Counted from the stretch's first letter, positions 1-38,569 are shown. The stretch: DNA of 64,000 nucleotides from Aspidapion aeneum (GCA_963576565.1 OY755038.1:13159756-13223755); one strand, 5' to 3'. The notes: generated by a model from the sequence alone, not told the origin. Translations and numbers: made by a program.

Positions 1-335
1 TGTCGATCCGAAATAATGCCGAAAATAATATAGTCGAAACGTAAAAGCAGCGAACCGTAATTATGCCGAAACGCAAAAAGGTCGAATTTAAAAAAAGTGG
101 AAAATGAAGATGCGAAGAACTGACGTCTTAGAACTAAGGGCCCATTCCTGAGTTAGCTTAAAAAAATCGTTTTTTTGGAGATTCTTCTATTGCAATTTAG
201 GTTTTCACAATTCTGACTTTACAAATTTAGACCTCCCAAAAGGAGGGCAAGGGAGCTGTAATTTAAGACGAAGAGACTTTATTTCAATAGGACAATAATT
301 AGTTTAACCAAGATCTACTATATCATAACAAAATA
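1..335. other. Unassigned AT-rich intergenic DNA
   Basis: I see no coding potential, RNA gene or repeat structure that I can name here. It precedes the first fold-back copy at about 336. Confidence 0.3.
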
Positions 336-525
336 ACAATAACAATTTCATGTAAAAAAAACAAGTACGCGAAAGTGGTATTCCGTAAAAAGAATTGAGA
401 TAAAAGTAAATATAGAAATATCAAAATGAAAGGTTCTTACTAGTTTCGAAATGTTTGCTATTCCAGTGCCTGCAGCCGAAAAGTTTAGAAAAACATTTCA
501 AAACTAGTACAGTTCATACTAATCA
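336..525. repeat. Fold-back element copy a (degraded)
   Basis: The left half reads CAAGTACGCGAAAGTGG followed by a stretch ending in TTGAGATAAAAGTAAA. The right part has GTTTAGAAAAACATTTC. Both match the arms of the better preserved palindromic element at 50775-51140. The second arm is mostly missing, so this is a deleted copy. No target duplication could be assigned. Confidence 0.55.
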
Positions 526-567
526 TTATTTTTTCGTAGGCCTAAACTATTTGTTATGGTAAGGGCT

Positions 568-1610
568 GGTCCGGGACGCGTATTTACGTTTCCGTGCTGA
601 TTTCACGGCAGCGCTGTTTTGAAATAGATACGAAAATGTTGCAACATATTTGGTTACAAATGCGTGTTGATTTTAGGGCGCCGAGGCTCGAACAAGGCAC
701 GGATTTGTATTGAATTACGCAGCGCAGGGGTTTACTTATTAGTGCACATTTGAAACTTAAATTGGATTCACGTTGTTTATTAGTTTCATTTTGAGGTTAT
801 ATGTTTGTTAATATGAAAATTATGGAGCAGTTTAAAAGTATTTGTTCTAATATTACTCAAGATTTTGAAATTCTTTGAACACTCTTCCTTTAACTATACC
901 TGCAAAGTTCAGTTTTCATTATCTTACACCGGCAACTACGACGACAGATGTTGTTCTGTTATTAATGAATTTTAATGATTTTCACTTGATTTCTAACCAC
1001 ATGAAAATAGAAAGTTTCAAAAACCTAATTTAACGAAAGCTAATCAATCAAATCTAACCGAACCGAACCAAAGCAAACTGAACCAATAATTTTAAAAAAA
1101 CTTTCCTGAATTCCTACCCGAGATCCTAGAGGATGTGAATCCGAACCGAACCGATCCTAACTAAACCGAACGAAACCTAACCTAACCAAACTAAACTACA
1201 ACATTATTCACACCCTCTAGGATCCCGGGAAAGAAGTCAGGAAAGTTTTTTTTAATTGTTGGTTCAGTTTGCTTCGGTTCGGTTTGGATTCACAACCTCT
1301 AGGATCCCGGGTAGGAAGTCAGGAAAGTTTTTTTTTTTGAAAAAAATTATTGGTTCAGTTTGCTTTGGTTCAGTTCGGTTAGATTTGATTGATTAGCTTT
1401 CGTTATGTTAGCGTTTTAACCTGACAGTTGAATACGCTTTTGTAATAGTTTAATGAGCGATGTTCTCTTACAGATCCGTGCTCATTTCAAAATCAAAACT
1501 CTTTAAATCAACACATATTTGAACCCAAATATATTGTAACATTTCCGTGTCTATTTCAAAACCGCGCCGACGTGAAATGAGCACGGAAACGTAAATACGC
1601 GTCCGGGACC
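568..1610. mobile_element. TIR element with about 100-bp terminal inverted repeats
   Basis: The first about 105 bases (568-672) and the reverse complement of the last about 105 bases (1507-1610) align along their length, starting GGTCC then GGGACGCGTATTTACG. The 1.04-kb element carries no ORF, so it is non-autonomous. It sits inside the RNase H reading frame of a minus-strand LINE fragment: the frame approaches from 1611 and seems to resume below 568. An inner palindrome (about 1021-1412) lies inside it. The superfamily is not clear, because the bases at the junction (GGTCC) make the target duplication ambiguous. Confidence 0.75.
1021..1412. repeat. Inner long palindrome with CTAGGATCCCGG arms
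   Basis: From 1021 the sequence runs ACGAAAGCTAATCAATCAAA, then the GAACCGAACC tract, then a block ending in CCTAGAGG. The reverse complement of about 1260-1412 repeats the same order. A third partial copy of the block (CTCTAGGATCCCGGGAAAGA) lies at 1213-1240, and a diverged relative is at 46565-46640. It is a fold-back repeat nested in the larger TIR element. Confidence 0.65.
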
Positions 1611-1860
1611 GAAAAATTTGGCAGATGCCGCTTCCCGTGCTGCTTGGTCTGCGGCCTTATTTCCCTCGTGTCCAGAATGCCCTGGTATCCATACTAATGA
1701 CACATTGTTAGCGCTACCAAGCGCATTCAGCGAATCTTTGCAGCTCCTCACGGTTCTCGATGAGACCGTATAGGAATCAACCGCTCGTAAGGCTGCTTGA
1801 CTGTCGGAGAAGATTTTTATTATCCTGTTGGTCCACTTGTGGTCAGTAATGCATCACACA
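1611..1860 (-). pseudogene. LINE RNase H fragment (C-terminal half)
   Basis: The minus strand encodes the later part of a retrotransposon RNase H domain, with FSDSQAALRA and then WIPGHSGHEGNKAADQAA, the conserved blocks around the later catalytic acidic and histidine residues. It continues the frame that starts at 7544-6991 and was split from it by the 9-bp-TSD element (1870-6981). It is frameshifted near the junction and cut again by the TIR element at 568-1610. LINEs with an RNase H domain belong to the R1/I/LOA/Jockey assemblage. I do not assign a clade. Confidence 0.75.
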
Positions 1861-2245
1861 CAGTTCAATCAAGGACTGCTTAGTTCCATTTAACCTGTGT
1901 TAACAAATTGTGCGGAGTGAGGAGAGCGGCGTGACGTCACCACTTGTGCTAAATCCTATGTTTACGTTCGTTTATATTATGTTATTCGTATTTTCAAGAG
2001 AGTTTTGTTGATATTTCGCTGAATAGTTTGTGTTTTTTCACGTTTGGTTTGTTAACAGTGTGTAAAAATTCGATTCAGGACAGAGAAGAACGTTTGTTTA
2101 CAGGGTAAAAAAATGGCCACGATTTTCTCAGCAAATGGGCTTTTTGTTTACTAATATCTATCAAGAAAATTACAAAAGATTGTGAATTAAAAAGGAATAT
2201 TTTTCTAAATTAAATATTATTATTTATATTAATATTTTTAATTTA

Positions 2246-5200
2246 AAAAAAATTTTTTTTTTTTTTTTTTTTTTAATTTACTGGGTACGGGGTAGACCTC
2301 GTCAGATGTCTATCAGGGGAAATGAATCGACCCCTGCCCTCCGTAGATTCCAGGTACTCTCTGACCCGGAGAGTTAGCACCTGTTTAGGGTCCCATTCCC
2401 AGGGTTACGGGAGAAGACCACATCGGTATGAAAGGCGGAGAGGATGGACCTCGGTACGGTGATCATAGCGCAGGTGGCAACCCTTTCTTTTAGGGATAGT
2501 ATAAAAGAAGAAGATGCTGCCTTGTAGTACCGGCGTTGGAATCGTCAAAGGCTAGGGGAAGAAAACCTCGATCAAAAATCACCTGGTCCTCCAGGTTGGG
2601 GGTTGGGGCATTAGACTAACTCTCTGATACCCGGAAAAAACGTACACTGTTAAAAAACCCAATCAAACGCCTCGGAAAGAAATGAAAAACCTAAGACGAA
2701 CCAAGCAAAGAAACAGGAATATGATTTTTGGTACATGGAACGTACAAGGAATGAGTCGAAAAGTGAATGATATAGTCCATGAGTGCAGCAGAATGAAGGT
2801 TGACCTTGCTGTACTAACAGAAACGAAGAAGAAAGGAAAAGGATCTGAAAACCTAGGACAGTATGACCATTTCTATAGCGGAGTGGCAAAAGAAAAACAT
2901 GCGCAACAAGGAGTATCTATTTTGGTCAACAAAAGATTTAGAAAATATATCACCAACTGGGAAGCAGTAAATGAACGGCTAATAAGAATGAATATAACAA
3001 TAAAAGGAATGAGACTTACGATTTTTGGAATCTATGCGCATAATAACGATGCAAATGTAGCCGTGAAAGACAATTTTTTTGAAGAAATCCACAATGAAAT
3101 ATCAGCAGTAAGTACATCTAGAGAAATTGTAATATTGGGAGATTTAAATAGTAGAACAGGTAACAGAGTAAATGATCTGACAGTTGGCCAATATGGAGAA
3201 GATGTTGTTAATGACAATGGAAACCGGCTTATCACAGTATGTGAGCAATTAGACCTAAAAATCCAAAACGGTTTTTTCCAACATAAGAAAATACACAAAT
3301 ATACCTGGACCAAACCCTCACAAAACCTGAAATCCGTCATTGATTATCTTATCACTAAACAAAAGACAAAACTAAAAATTCAAGATGTCAGAACAAAGCG
3401 TGGATCAACATGCGGAAGTGATCACTATTTTCTGGAGACCAAAATTCTCTTTCCTTATCAAGGCCGAAGCCTCCATCAACAAAATCTTCATGATACAGTG
3501 AATGAGGAAATTGAGCACTGTCAATATAATCTACTAAGCCTAGAACATGACAGCGTAAAAAACTTATACAAAAAGAGACTGAACGAAAAACTTAATTCAA
3601 GTTCAGGTGAAACCCCAGATGAGGAATACGAATGTATCACATTAAGCATCCATCAAGCTGCAAAAGAAGCACTAGGATTAGTGGAAGAAACTCCTAAAAG
3701 AACAAAACCATACTGGTGGGATGCTGAGATTGAAAGTGAAATAGAGGAAAAAAGGAAATTATATCACACGTACTTATCCCAAAAGACAGATAGAAGCAGA
3801 GAAGAATACAAAATCGCGCAATCAAAGGTGAGAAGAATGATCAGTGATAAGAAGAATCAATCATGGATGCAAAAGTGCCAGAAAATAGATTCTTACTTAG
3901 GAGGTAGGAGAAGTACCGAAAGCTGGAAAACTATAAGATCGATCAAAAAAGAAACATGCAGAGATATTATTTCACCAATACCAGACAAAGAATGGGATGA
4001 GCATTTTAAAAAACTTTTAACTGAAGATAGAGCAGAATTCAAGGAAGACGAAAGAGACAATATCATTAGAACGATGGGATCTCCAGTACCCCTCACAATA
4101 TCTGAGGTCAAAAACGTGTGCAAAACCTTAAAAAGCGGTAAATCTGCCGGACCCGGAAATATCCCATCTGAACTTATTAAATATGGCACTGAAGAATTGT
4201 TTTGTAGATTACGGAATCTTTTCCAAAGATATTTAAATGGAGCTGTAGTACCAACTGAGTGGAAAACGTCATATATATCCACAATACACAAAAAAGGAAG
4301 GAAAGATATATGTGACAATTATAGAGGTATATCTGTAACTAGTACGCTAAGCAGAATATATGGCAAAATAATAAGAAATAAAGTGGAGAGCGAATATAAA
4401 GATATGGAGGCAGAAGAACAAGCTGGTTTCAGGGCGGGTAGATCGACTTCAGATCATCTCTTTTGTATAACCCAAGTTATTGAAAAGAAAATGGCATACG
4501 GACAAGAGCTCCATCTGCTTTACGTAGATTTGCAGAAGGCATATGATAGTATACCACTAAATCTACTTTGGAAAGCGTTGGAAAAGACAAACATAAGCGT
4601 ACAACTAATTAAGGCCATCAAAGAGTTATACCGCAATAGTAAGGCAAAAGTTAAAATAAAAGCAAAACTAACCAAAGGCTTTCAAGTAAATAAAGGTCTT
4701 AAACAAGGTTGCTGTATCTCGCCTACGCTCTTCAAGATATATTTGGAACAGGTCCTTAAAGTCTGGAAGAGAAAATGCCAAAACATGGGAATTCCGTTGA
4801 ATGAAACCACCTTGTATACTTTATGTTTCGCCGATGATCAGATAGTGGTGGCTCAGGATTATGACGACCTCGAATATATGACACGAAAACTAATAGAAGA
4901 GTACAATAAGTGGGGACTAGAGGTTAATATCAATAAGACAGAGTATATGTGTATTGGTGGAACGAAACAGGATCTAATCTTAAATACTGGGCAGCGAATT
5001 CAGTCCTGTGATGAGTATAAATACTTGGGTCTAAAAATTACAGCTGACGGAACACTAGACAAAGCTATAAAAGATAGAAACGTACAAGGAAGAAAAGCAA
5101 TAACTTTATTAAATGGAATAATTTGGGACCAAAGTATATCAAAACATAACAAAAAGCTTATATATAACACCATTGTAAAAAGTATTATTACATACGGCTC

Positions 5201-5616
5201 AGAAGTATGGCCAATCAAAGATAGAACAGAAAAAATGCTTTCCGCTACGGAGATGGACTATTGGAGAAGAGCAGCAGGGAAATCAAAAAGAGAAAGAGTT
5301 ACCAATCAAAGAATAAGAGAAATTATGACAGTGGGTGAACGTACTCTAGTGGATGATATAAGAACAAAACAACTGGTGTGGTACGGACATGTACAAAGAA
5401 TGGATGATGGAAGACTACCTAAACAAATATTACAATGGAAACCAACTGGCCGAAGAAAACGAGGAAGACCAAGGAGAAGCTGGAGAGAAGGAATAGATAG
5501 TGAAATAAGAATAAGAGGCCTAGATGATGAATTATGGGCAAACAGAAACGAGTGGAGATTGGGTATCGGAAGACGTAGAACGTTGTGAAACCGATAAATA
5601 TATATATATATATATA
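2246..5616 (+). mobile_element. RTE-A1, full-length RTE-type LINE
   Basis: An 11-bp duplication TTTTTAATTTA (2235-2245 and 5617-5627) bounds the element. It has an A-then-T run at the left junction, a 5' leader of about 400 bases (2281-2681), one long ORF, and a 3' end GAAACCGATAAATATATA that dissolves into a TA microsatellite, as RTE elements do instead of poly(A). It lies inside the 9-bp-TSD element copy 1. The matching uninterrupted sequence in copy 2 (around 32130) is the empty site. Intact ORF and clear TSD suggest a recent insertion. Confidence 0.88.
2682..5588 (+). CDS. RTE-A retrotransposon polyprotein (endonuclease plus reverse transcriptase)
   Basis: The 968-residue protein carries an N-terminal apurinic-like endonuclease and a reverse transcriptase; together they nick target DNA and copy the element's RNA there. 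Endonuclease landmarks are GTWNVQGM (about residue 17), TETK (46), LGDLNSRTG (about 152) and GSDHYFL (about 245). RT landmarks are AGFRAGRSTSDHLF (about 585), YVDLQKAYDSI (614), GLKQGCCISPTLFKIYLEQ and the catalytic FADD (716-719). The C-terminal domain ends with LVWYGHVQRMDDGRLPKQ and a basic GRRKRGRPRRSW segment typical of RTE proteins. There is no stop or frameshift. The first ATG follows the leader; a second at residue 14 lies just before the endonuclease and could also serve as the start. It is the only intact transposon ORF I found in the window. Confidence 0.9.
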   Translation: MKNLRRTKQRNRNMIFGTWNVQGMSRKVNDIVHECSRMKVDLAVLTETKKKGKGSENLGQYDHFYSGVAKEKHAQQGVSILVNKRFRKYITNWEAVNERLIRMNITIKGMRLTIFGIYAHNNDANVAVKDNFFEEIHNEISAVSTSREIVILGDLNSRTGNRVNDLTVGQYGEDVVNDNGNRLITVCEQLDLKIQNGFFQHKKIHKYTWTKPSQNLKSVIDYLITKQKTKLKIQDVRTKRGSTCGSDHYFLETKILFPYQGRSLHQQNLHDTVNEEIEHCQYNLLSLEHDSVKNLYKKRLNEKLNSSSGETPDEEYECITLSIHQAAKEALGLVEETPKRTKPYWWDAEIESEIEEKRKLYHTYLSQKTDRSREEYKIAQSKVRRMISDKKNQSWMQKCQKIDSYLGGRRSTESWKTIRSIKKETCRDIISPIPDKEWDEHFKKLLTEDRAEFKEDERDNIIRTMGSPVPLTISEVKNVCKTLKSGKSAGPGNIPSELIKYGTEELFCRLRNLFQRYLNGAVVPTEWKTSYISTIHKKGRKDICDNYRGISVTSTLSRIYGKIIRNKVESEYKDMEAEEQAGFRAGRSTSDHLFCITQVIEKKMAYGQELHLLYVDLQKAYDSIPLNLLWKALEKTNISVQLIKAIKELYRNSKAKVKIKAKLTKGFQVNKGLKQGCCISPTLFKIYLEQVLKVWKRKCQNMGIPLNETTLYTLCFADDQIVVAQDYDDLEYMTRKLIEEYNKWGLEVNINKTEYMCIGGTKQDLILNTGQRIQSCDEYKYLGLKITADGTLDKAIKDRNVQGRKAITLLNGIIWDQSISKHNKKLIYNTIVKSIITYGSEVWPIKDRTEKMLSATEMDYWRRAAGKSKRERVTNQRIREIMTVGERTLVDDIRTKQLVWYGHVQRMDDGRLPKQILQWKPTGRRKRGRPRRSWREGIDSEIRIRGLDDELWANRNEWRLGIGRRRTL

Positions 5617-5940
5617 TTTTTAATTTATTGTATGTATCTGTACTTTTCTGTTTTTTTGTAAAAATGTAATAATAAATACTTTTTTTATGTTCTATATTCC
5701 CGTTTTTTAATTATCTAATTAATAATCTCTTAAAATGCTTTAAAAAGCGGTTGTAATAATTAAACTATACATTATGTGCATTTTTTCCTCTTTGTTTTTT
5801 GTCTATTTGTTAAGAACAATATTTGTGCTTTTCCTTTTTTAAATAAATCAATAAATTTTTCGTCTACCTATATTTCCGTTTTTAATTATTATCGCAAAAT
5901 AATTTATTTACATACTTTTAAAACAATTGGACAAATTATA

Positions 5941-6665
5941 CAGGGTGTCCCATAACTTGGGGGCCATAGTGCAGCAGGTGATAGAGGAGGTTATTTCCGA
6001 AAAAAACGTTTATATAACATGGGGTCAACACACCTCTGTTTTTAAGATATAGGATTTTTTATGTTAGAGGAGTGGGGGAAAAAGGGTTTTGCAAAAAAAA
6101 AGAAAATCTATCACCGACAGCTGAATAATCAGCTAATTGTGATTAAAAAATGTGGTACTTCTTTTTTTAATAAAATTACACGTTAAGAAGATACAGGCTG
6201 TCAAAATTACCTCCAAAAATGTATAAAAAATAATCTTTTTTTTTTAAATTATTTTTGCTTACTTCTTTTAAAAAATATCAATAATATTTTATTTATTATT
6301 ATGTGTCGCTAAAGGCTTGTTTTTATTAACAAAAAATATTTAAGAAAACATTGCGTTTAATATGGCATTTACAAAAGTTTATACCAAAAAAATTGTTTTT
6401 TCTATAAAAAAATTGACCGACTAATTTTTTTCAAAATAAGTGTTATTTCAATTTATTGCTCTTGTTCTGATACACGACTTTACCCAATTTCATGTTTTTA
6501 CTGCGTTTTTGAAAAAGTTATTATCAAAAAAGTTTAAAAAAATTGCCAACTCTTTGAACAAAGAAAGAGTTTTGACCCATGCATTATAGGAACTTGAATG
6601 AATGAACAGACATGACCTCTTCTATCACCTGTTGGCCTATGGCCCCTAAGTTATGGGACACCCTG
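5941..6665. mobile_element. TA-flanked TIR element (CAGGGTGTCCCATAACTT), nested copy
   Basis: The ends are perfect inverted repeats of CAGGGTGTCCCATAACTT flanked by TA, and similarity of the arms continues inward through AGGTGATAGAGGAGGT. It holds no ORF. The same element is at the same place in the other two copies of the host element (31120-31823 and 57693-58348), so the insertion is older than the spread of the host element. Confidence 0.7.
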
Positions 6666-6990
6666 TATAGGTACTACGACATTATGGGTACCTTTTTTTT
6701 TTCACTTTAAGTATTTAAATTTAATTTATTTAGCAGATATTTCAAATATAAAATCATTTATCATCCCTGTAAAGACAATATTTTTAAATGTACAATGCCT
6801 CAATTTTGCATAAAATTTAATTTGCATAAAGAAAATAGCTCCAAAAGCACATAAAATCCAATATAACGATAGGCGCGCTTTCTGCCCAGCACAAGTGGTG
6901 ACGCAACAGCGAGTTTGACCGTGAACATCGGTTGCAGACAGATTCGACAACTGAGCAATCCTGTCTAGTGTATAATCGTTGCAGTTCAAT

Positions 6991-7544
6991 GGCTACGAGT
7001 TCGGCTTGAAATATAGTAGCCAATTGGCCGAGACTATGTTTAATCTCGACTTTTTCTTGGGAACTAACTCCAGATCCAACGCCTGATGGCATTTTGGATC
7101 CGTCGGTATACCAGAAGCAATCGTTATTTGAAAAATTGATCCTGTTCTTTAACCAGTACTCCCTCTCCGGGAGGATAATGTTGTAAAGCTTTCCGCTGTA
7201 TACCGTGTTGGGCATGACATCGGATATCATTCCTAGAGTTGCGTGTTGTTCCCTAATTAGGGCTGTTGATATCACTTTGTTTGCCCTGCCATCCTGGTGG
7301 TTGGCTCTTATTAATGTCATAAGAAGCGAAGGTAAGTTTAATAAGCATTCAAGCGCAGTCCATGGGCTACAGCTCATTGCACCACATATGGCAAGTCTGG
7401 CCTGTCGTTGTAAGCTGGTTTGTTTGGCCCTTGAGGTTCTTTGATGTCCCTTCTCGAACCAGACTATTGCGCCGTACGCAATCATTGGTCTGATGACTGT
7501 TATATACAGCCAATACATTTTTGTGTGACTAGATTGTAATACAA
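6991..7544 (-). pseudogene. LINE fragment: RT C-terminus and start of RNase H
   Basis: The minus strand encodes the tail of a reverse transcriptase (WLYITVIRPMIAYGAIVW, about 7544-7430) followed by an RNase H start with WYTDGSK at about 7110 and QLATIFQAELVAIEL at the 3' end. The frame stops where the 9-bp-TSD element was inserted and resumes at 1860. The 5' end is truncated near 7544. A shorter copy with the same 5' truncation point is upstream of lipase gene 2 (41025-41245), so this fragment predates the lipase duplication. Confidence 0.8.
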
Positions 7545-7901
7545 TAAACAAAGTGTGTTTGACAATTTTTTTTTTTGAAAACACACTGTATACAATAAAA
7601 ACAGAAAGATAATTATTCACAATGCAATTATATAATTAATCGTCACTCTCAAATGATGCTAATGGACAGATCTTTTTAAGTCCAAAAAAAATTGGTTTTT
7701 GTTTTCCCTAATGTCCGAAATTTCGAATATTGTTAAGTGCAAAAGCTTTTAATTGTTGATTAACCGTCAAAAGCTTAATTGCCAGACTAACTACGAAAAA
7801 AAAACCTTGGAAAAAGTAGATATAGGTAAGAAAAAACGTGGTGTATGTTACTAGGTATATATCTAACATCGTTCTGTTATACATATACGTAATATTACGT
7901 A

Positions 7902-8543
7902 CAGTGAAACCTCTCCTTTCGGACACCTCTATTAAGCGGACACTCCCTTTAGGCGGACAAATTTGTTGGAACCAAGCTTTTGCCTATGTCTTTACATGTA
8001 AAATTCCCTCCTATAACCGCGGACACTCTAACAACCGGACGCGGACAATTTTTTTTGGTTAGAAAATTCTGAAACCTCCCTTAACCGGACGCGAACCTCT
8101 GAAAACGGGACGGAGCGCTCTACGACATGGGGATAAATATTATGTAGTATGTTGGCAACAATGCACTCTGTAGCCGGGGAATTACCTCTCTCCGTTTTAA
8201 TGCGGAGACGAAATACACCTGTCGTATTTACAACATTATTTTATTCGGCGGGACTGCTGTGTTTATTGTTCAGTTGGATAATAATAGATCTCTTTGAAAT
8301 GGCGCCTAGTAAAAAACTTCTTAGTTTATGTGGAAAAATGGAAGTTGTTAACGTTTCGGAGAAGGAACATCTATCAACACGAAAGATCGCCGAAAAAATT
8401 TAATATCAGAAAATCTCAAGCAGCGGAAATTGTTAATAAATATATATATCAAAATTTCGCAGTTCCATCTCATAAGCGAACACATCCAATAAGCGGACAA
8501 AATCGATGGAACCGTGAGTGTCCGCTTATGGGAGGTTTCACTG
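7902..8543 (+). mobile_element. pogo/Tigger-like element, deleted copy
   Basis: The terminal repeats read CAGTGAAACCTCTCCTTTCG at the left and CAGTGAAACCTCCCATAAGC reading in from the right, flanked by TA. Subterminal GCGGACA motifs recur in both halves. At 8299-8450 it encodes a CENP-B/Psq-type helix-turn-helix start (KKLLSLCGKMEVVNVSEKEH), broken by a frameshift near 8400. The catalytic domain is deleted. The equivalent site in lipase gene 2 (about 41610) is empty, so it inserted after the gene duplication. Confidence 0.8.
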
Positions 8544-8687
8544 TATATGCTGTTATAGTGGTCATTTAAATAATGTGCATTTTTATTAATTTTTGTTACA
8601 AAAAATCCACAAGTAGTTCAGAGCATTTCTAATAGAGTACTTAAAAACCTAGTGGCGGTACCCGGAATAATTACTAGTACTATTACT

Positions 8688-8696
8688 TATAAAAAA
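8688..8696 (+). promoter_or_regulatory. Candidate TATA box of lipase gene 1
   Basis: TATAAAAAA lies 116 bp before the start codon. The same motif is also 116 bp before the start codon of gene 2 (41740), in the stretch that stays well aligned between the two promoters. Conservation in position is the only support; the transcription start is not visible. Confidence 0.35.
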
Positions 8697-8803
8697 TATT
8701 ATTTTGGTAAACACAAAACAAAATAACTATTAATAATAATTAATTGCACATAAAAAATTTAGTTTTGATTTTTTTTCTTGGGTAGAAGACACCGGTCGAC
8801 AAA

Positions 8804-36649
<27,846 letters not shown>

Positions 36650-36929
36650 AACGAAACTGTTTAGTGCAAAATAAGTAATTTTTTTTGTTTTCAAAAACTT
36701 ATGAAGTTACGTAAATAAATAAAATTTGATTGAAGCCAGGGTTTTTTATTCGGCATACCTATGAAAGGCTAGGCAAGAGATTTGAAGACATCGGGGATAG
36801 AGTGCAATACACAGCTGCCAAAAAGCAAAAGGTAGGGCTCTACTAGCCTGAATCTATAACAGAGCCATCTAAACGCGGATGATACAGGCGGTACTCGTTT
36901 TGTGTACATTGGGTTGCCTATGTTATGGC

Positions 36930-37102
36930 GACAAGGTGGCAAGTATTATTAACATTGAACGTTAAGCCAGTAACACAAAAAATGTCGGTTTTTACAAAAT
37001 AAATAACACGTTTGGTCACTTGGACTTTATCATAAGGGCTCAGGCCTACGAGTTGGTTTATAAGAAGATTTTAACGGTTATGCAAAATTATACTGAAAAC
37101 TA
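36930..37102 (+). pseudogene. Decayed lipase exon 7 copy 1
   Basis: It aligns with exon 7 from GTGACAAGGTGACAAGTATT on, keeping TFGHLDFI and RAQAYELVYK in frame for part of its length, with a stop after ATTGAACGT. The end TATACTGAAAAC replaces the true TATACTTAA stop context. Confidence 0.75.
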
Positions 37103-37324
37103 AATAGTTTAGTGAAATTAGTATTTTTTTTTCAAAAACTTTTGAAATTAAGTAAATAAATAGAGTTTGATTAAAGCCAGGGCCTTTTATTCAGCATACC
37201 TATGAAAGGCTAGGCAAGAGATTTCAAGATATCGGGGATAGAGTGCAATGCACAGCTGCCAAAAAGCAAAAGGTAGCGCTCTAATAGCCTGAATCTATAA
37301 CAGAGTACATTGGGTTGCCTATAT

Positions 37325-37519
37325 TAATGCGACAAGATGGCAACTATTATTAACATTATACGTTTGGCCAGTAACACAAAAAATGTCTGTTTTTACAAAA
37401 TAAATAAAACTTTTGGTCACTTGGATTTCATCATAGGGGCTCAGGCCTACGAGTTGGTTTATAAGGAGATTTTAAGGGTTATGCAAAATTATACTAAAAC
37501 GAAACTGTTTAGTGCAAAA
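37325..37519 (+). pseudogene. Decayed lipase exon 7 copy 2
   Basis: The longest intact repeat: MATIINIIRLASNTKNVCFY, TFGHLDFIIGAQAYELVYKE and ILRVMQNYTKT read through without a stop for 61 codons, but there is no upstream exon or acceptor with the right phase. Confidence 0.72.
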
Positions 37520-37551
37520 TAAGTAATTTTTTTTGTTTTCAAAAACTTATG

Positions 37552-38232
37552 AGGTTAATTACAGAAGAATACCAAAAGTGGGGATTAACAGTGAACGTGG
37601 ACAAGACACAGTACTTATGTATTGGAAACGAATCCAGTGAGTTAGTACTAGAAAATGGACAAACAATATCTCCATGCAATGAGTATGTATACTTGGGTGT
37701 CACATTTGATAAGACAGGTACAGACTGTAAAGAATTGAAAAAAAGAATAGTAAAAGCAAAAAAAGTAATTGGATGTCTTAACAATATTTTATGGAGGAGA
37801 GAGATAAAAAAGAATGAAAAATTTAACATATATGAAACAATGGTCAAAAGCACGCTGTTGTATGGAATAGAGACTTGTCGCGTAACAGAAACAAAAATGG
37901 AAAGTGTCGAAATGGATGCAATAAGAAGATCAATGAGAATATCTAGAATAGATCACATAAGAAATGAGATCATAAAAGAAAGAATGGGAATCGAGGGAAG
38001 CATAACGGATGACATCACTAGAAGGCAACTGATATGGTACAAAGCAGGTCCTAAAATGGCAACCAATAGGGCGCAGAAAAAGAGGGCGTCCTAAACTAGA
38101 ATGGCAACAGTCAATCCAAAGATCAATGAGTCAAAAAAATCTGACAGAGGATGATTGTCAGGATCGAAGGAGGTGGAGAATAGACGTCGGACAACGTAGA
38201 AAAACGTTCTAAACCGACATAGTAGTAGTATA
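37552..38232 (+). mobile_element. RTE-B3, 5'-truncated LINE copy
   Basis: It starts at ITEEYQKWGLTVNVDKTQYL and ends with the AGTAGTAGTAT tail. An internal deletion after RRQLIWY removes the GHVQRM block. It splits the second unit of the exon 7 array between ACTTATGA and AAGTTACG. Confidence 0.85.
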
Positions 38233-38298
38233 AAGTTACGTAAATAAATAAAATTTGATTGAAGCCAGGGCTTTTTATTCGGCATACCTATGAAAGGT

Positions 38299-38569
38299 CA
38301 GTGGCGGATCCAGGATTTCCAGGGGGGAGGGGCCAAAGTGGCAGCAAACATTGAAATATTTTTTTATTAGCGGTTTTTGATAGATCTGAGGTGTGAAATT
38401 TAGCATATAAAGGAGATTTATGGAGCCGCAGGCGAAATTTTTTTAAAAATTAAATAGAATTTGTGACAAATTTTAAATAATTGATGCTGTTAAACTAAAA
38501 AATCGGTTATAATGTCTGGGACGGGGGGGGCCGGGCCCCTCTGGCCCCCCCCCCCTGGATCCGCCACTG
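38299..38569. mobile_element. 271-bp hAT-like MITE
   Basis: The ends are CAGTGGCGGATCCAGGATTT and, inverted, CAGTGGCGGATCCAGGGGGG, flanked by exact 8-bp copies TGAAAGGT (38291-38298 and 38570-38577). The end sequence and 8-bp duplication fit hAT-derived MITEs. It is inserted in unit 3 of the exon 7 array. Confidence 0.85.

Larger units (their letters stand above)
1870..6981. mobile_element. 9-bp-TSD element, copy 1 (interrupted by RTE-A1)
   Basis: It is flanked by exact copies of CAGTTCAAT (1861-1869 and 6982-6990). The ends are CAAGGACTGCTTAG and, reading inward from the other side, CAACGATTATACAC, so the inverted repeats are short and imperfect. Without the inserted LINE it is about 1.73 kb. 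Copies at 30809-32571 and 57390-59336 are in the opposite orientation. No transposase is visible. A 9-bp duplication with weak terminal repeats fits a Mutator-like (MULE) element, but that is inference. It splits the RNase H frame of a LINE fragment. Confidence 0.8.

Noticed and set aside
3893..4318. Antisense ORF of 141 residues in RTE-A1 (and its counterpart at 29175-29600)
   Set aside because: Shadow of the RT frame; its presence in both copies reflects the shared sense sequence.
37337..37522. A small gene or usable alternative exon
   Set aside because: It is a partial exon 7 copy with no upstream acceptor in correct phase; kept as a pseudogene.
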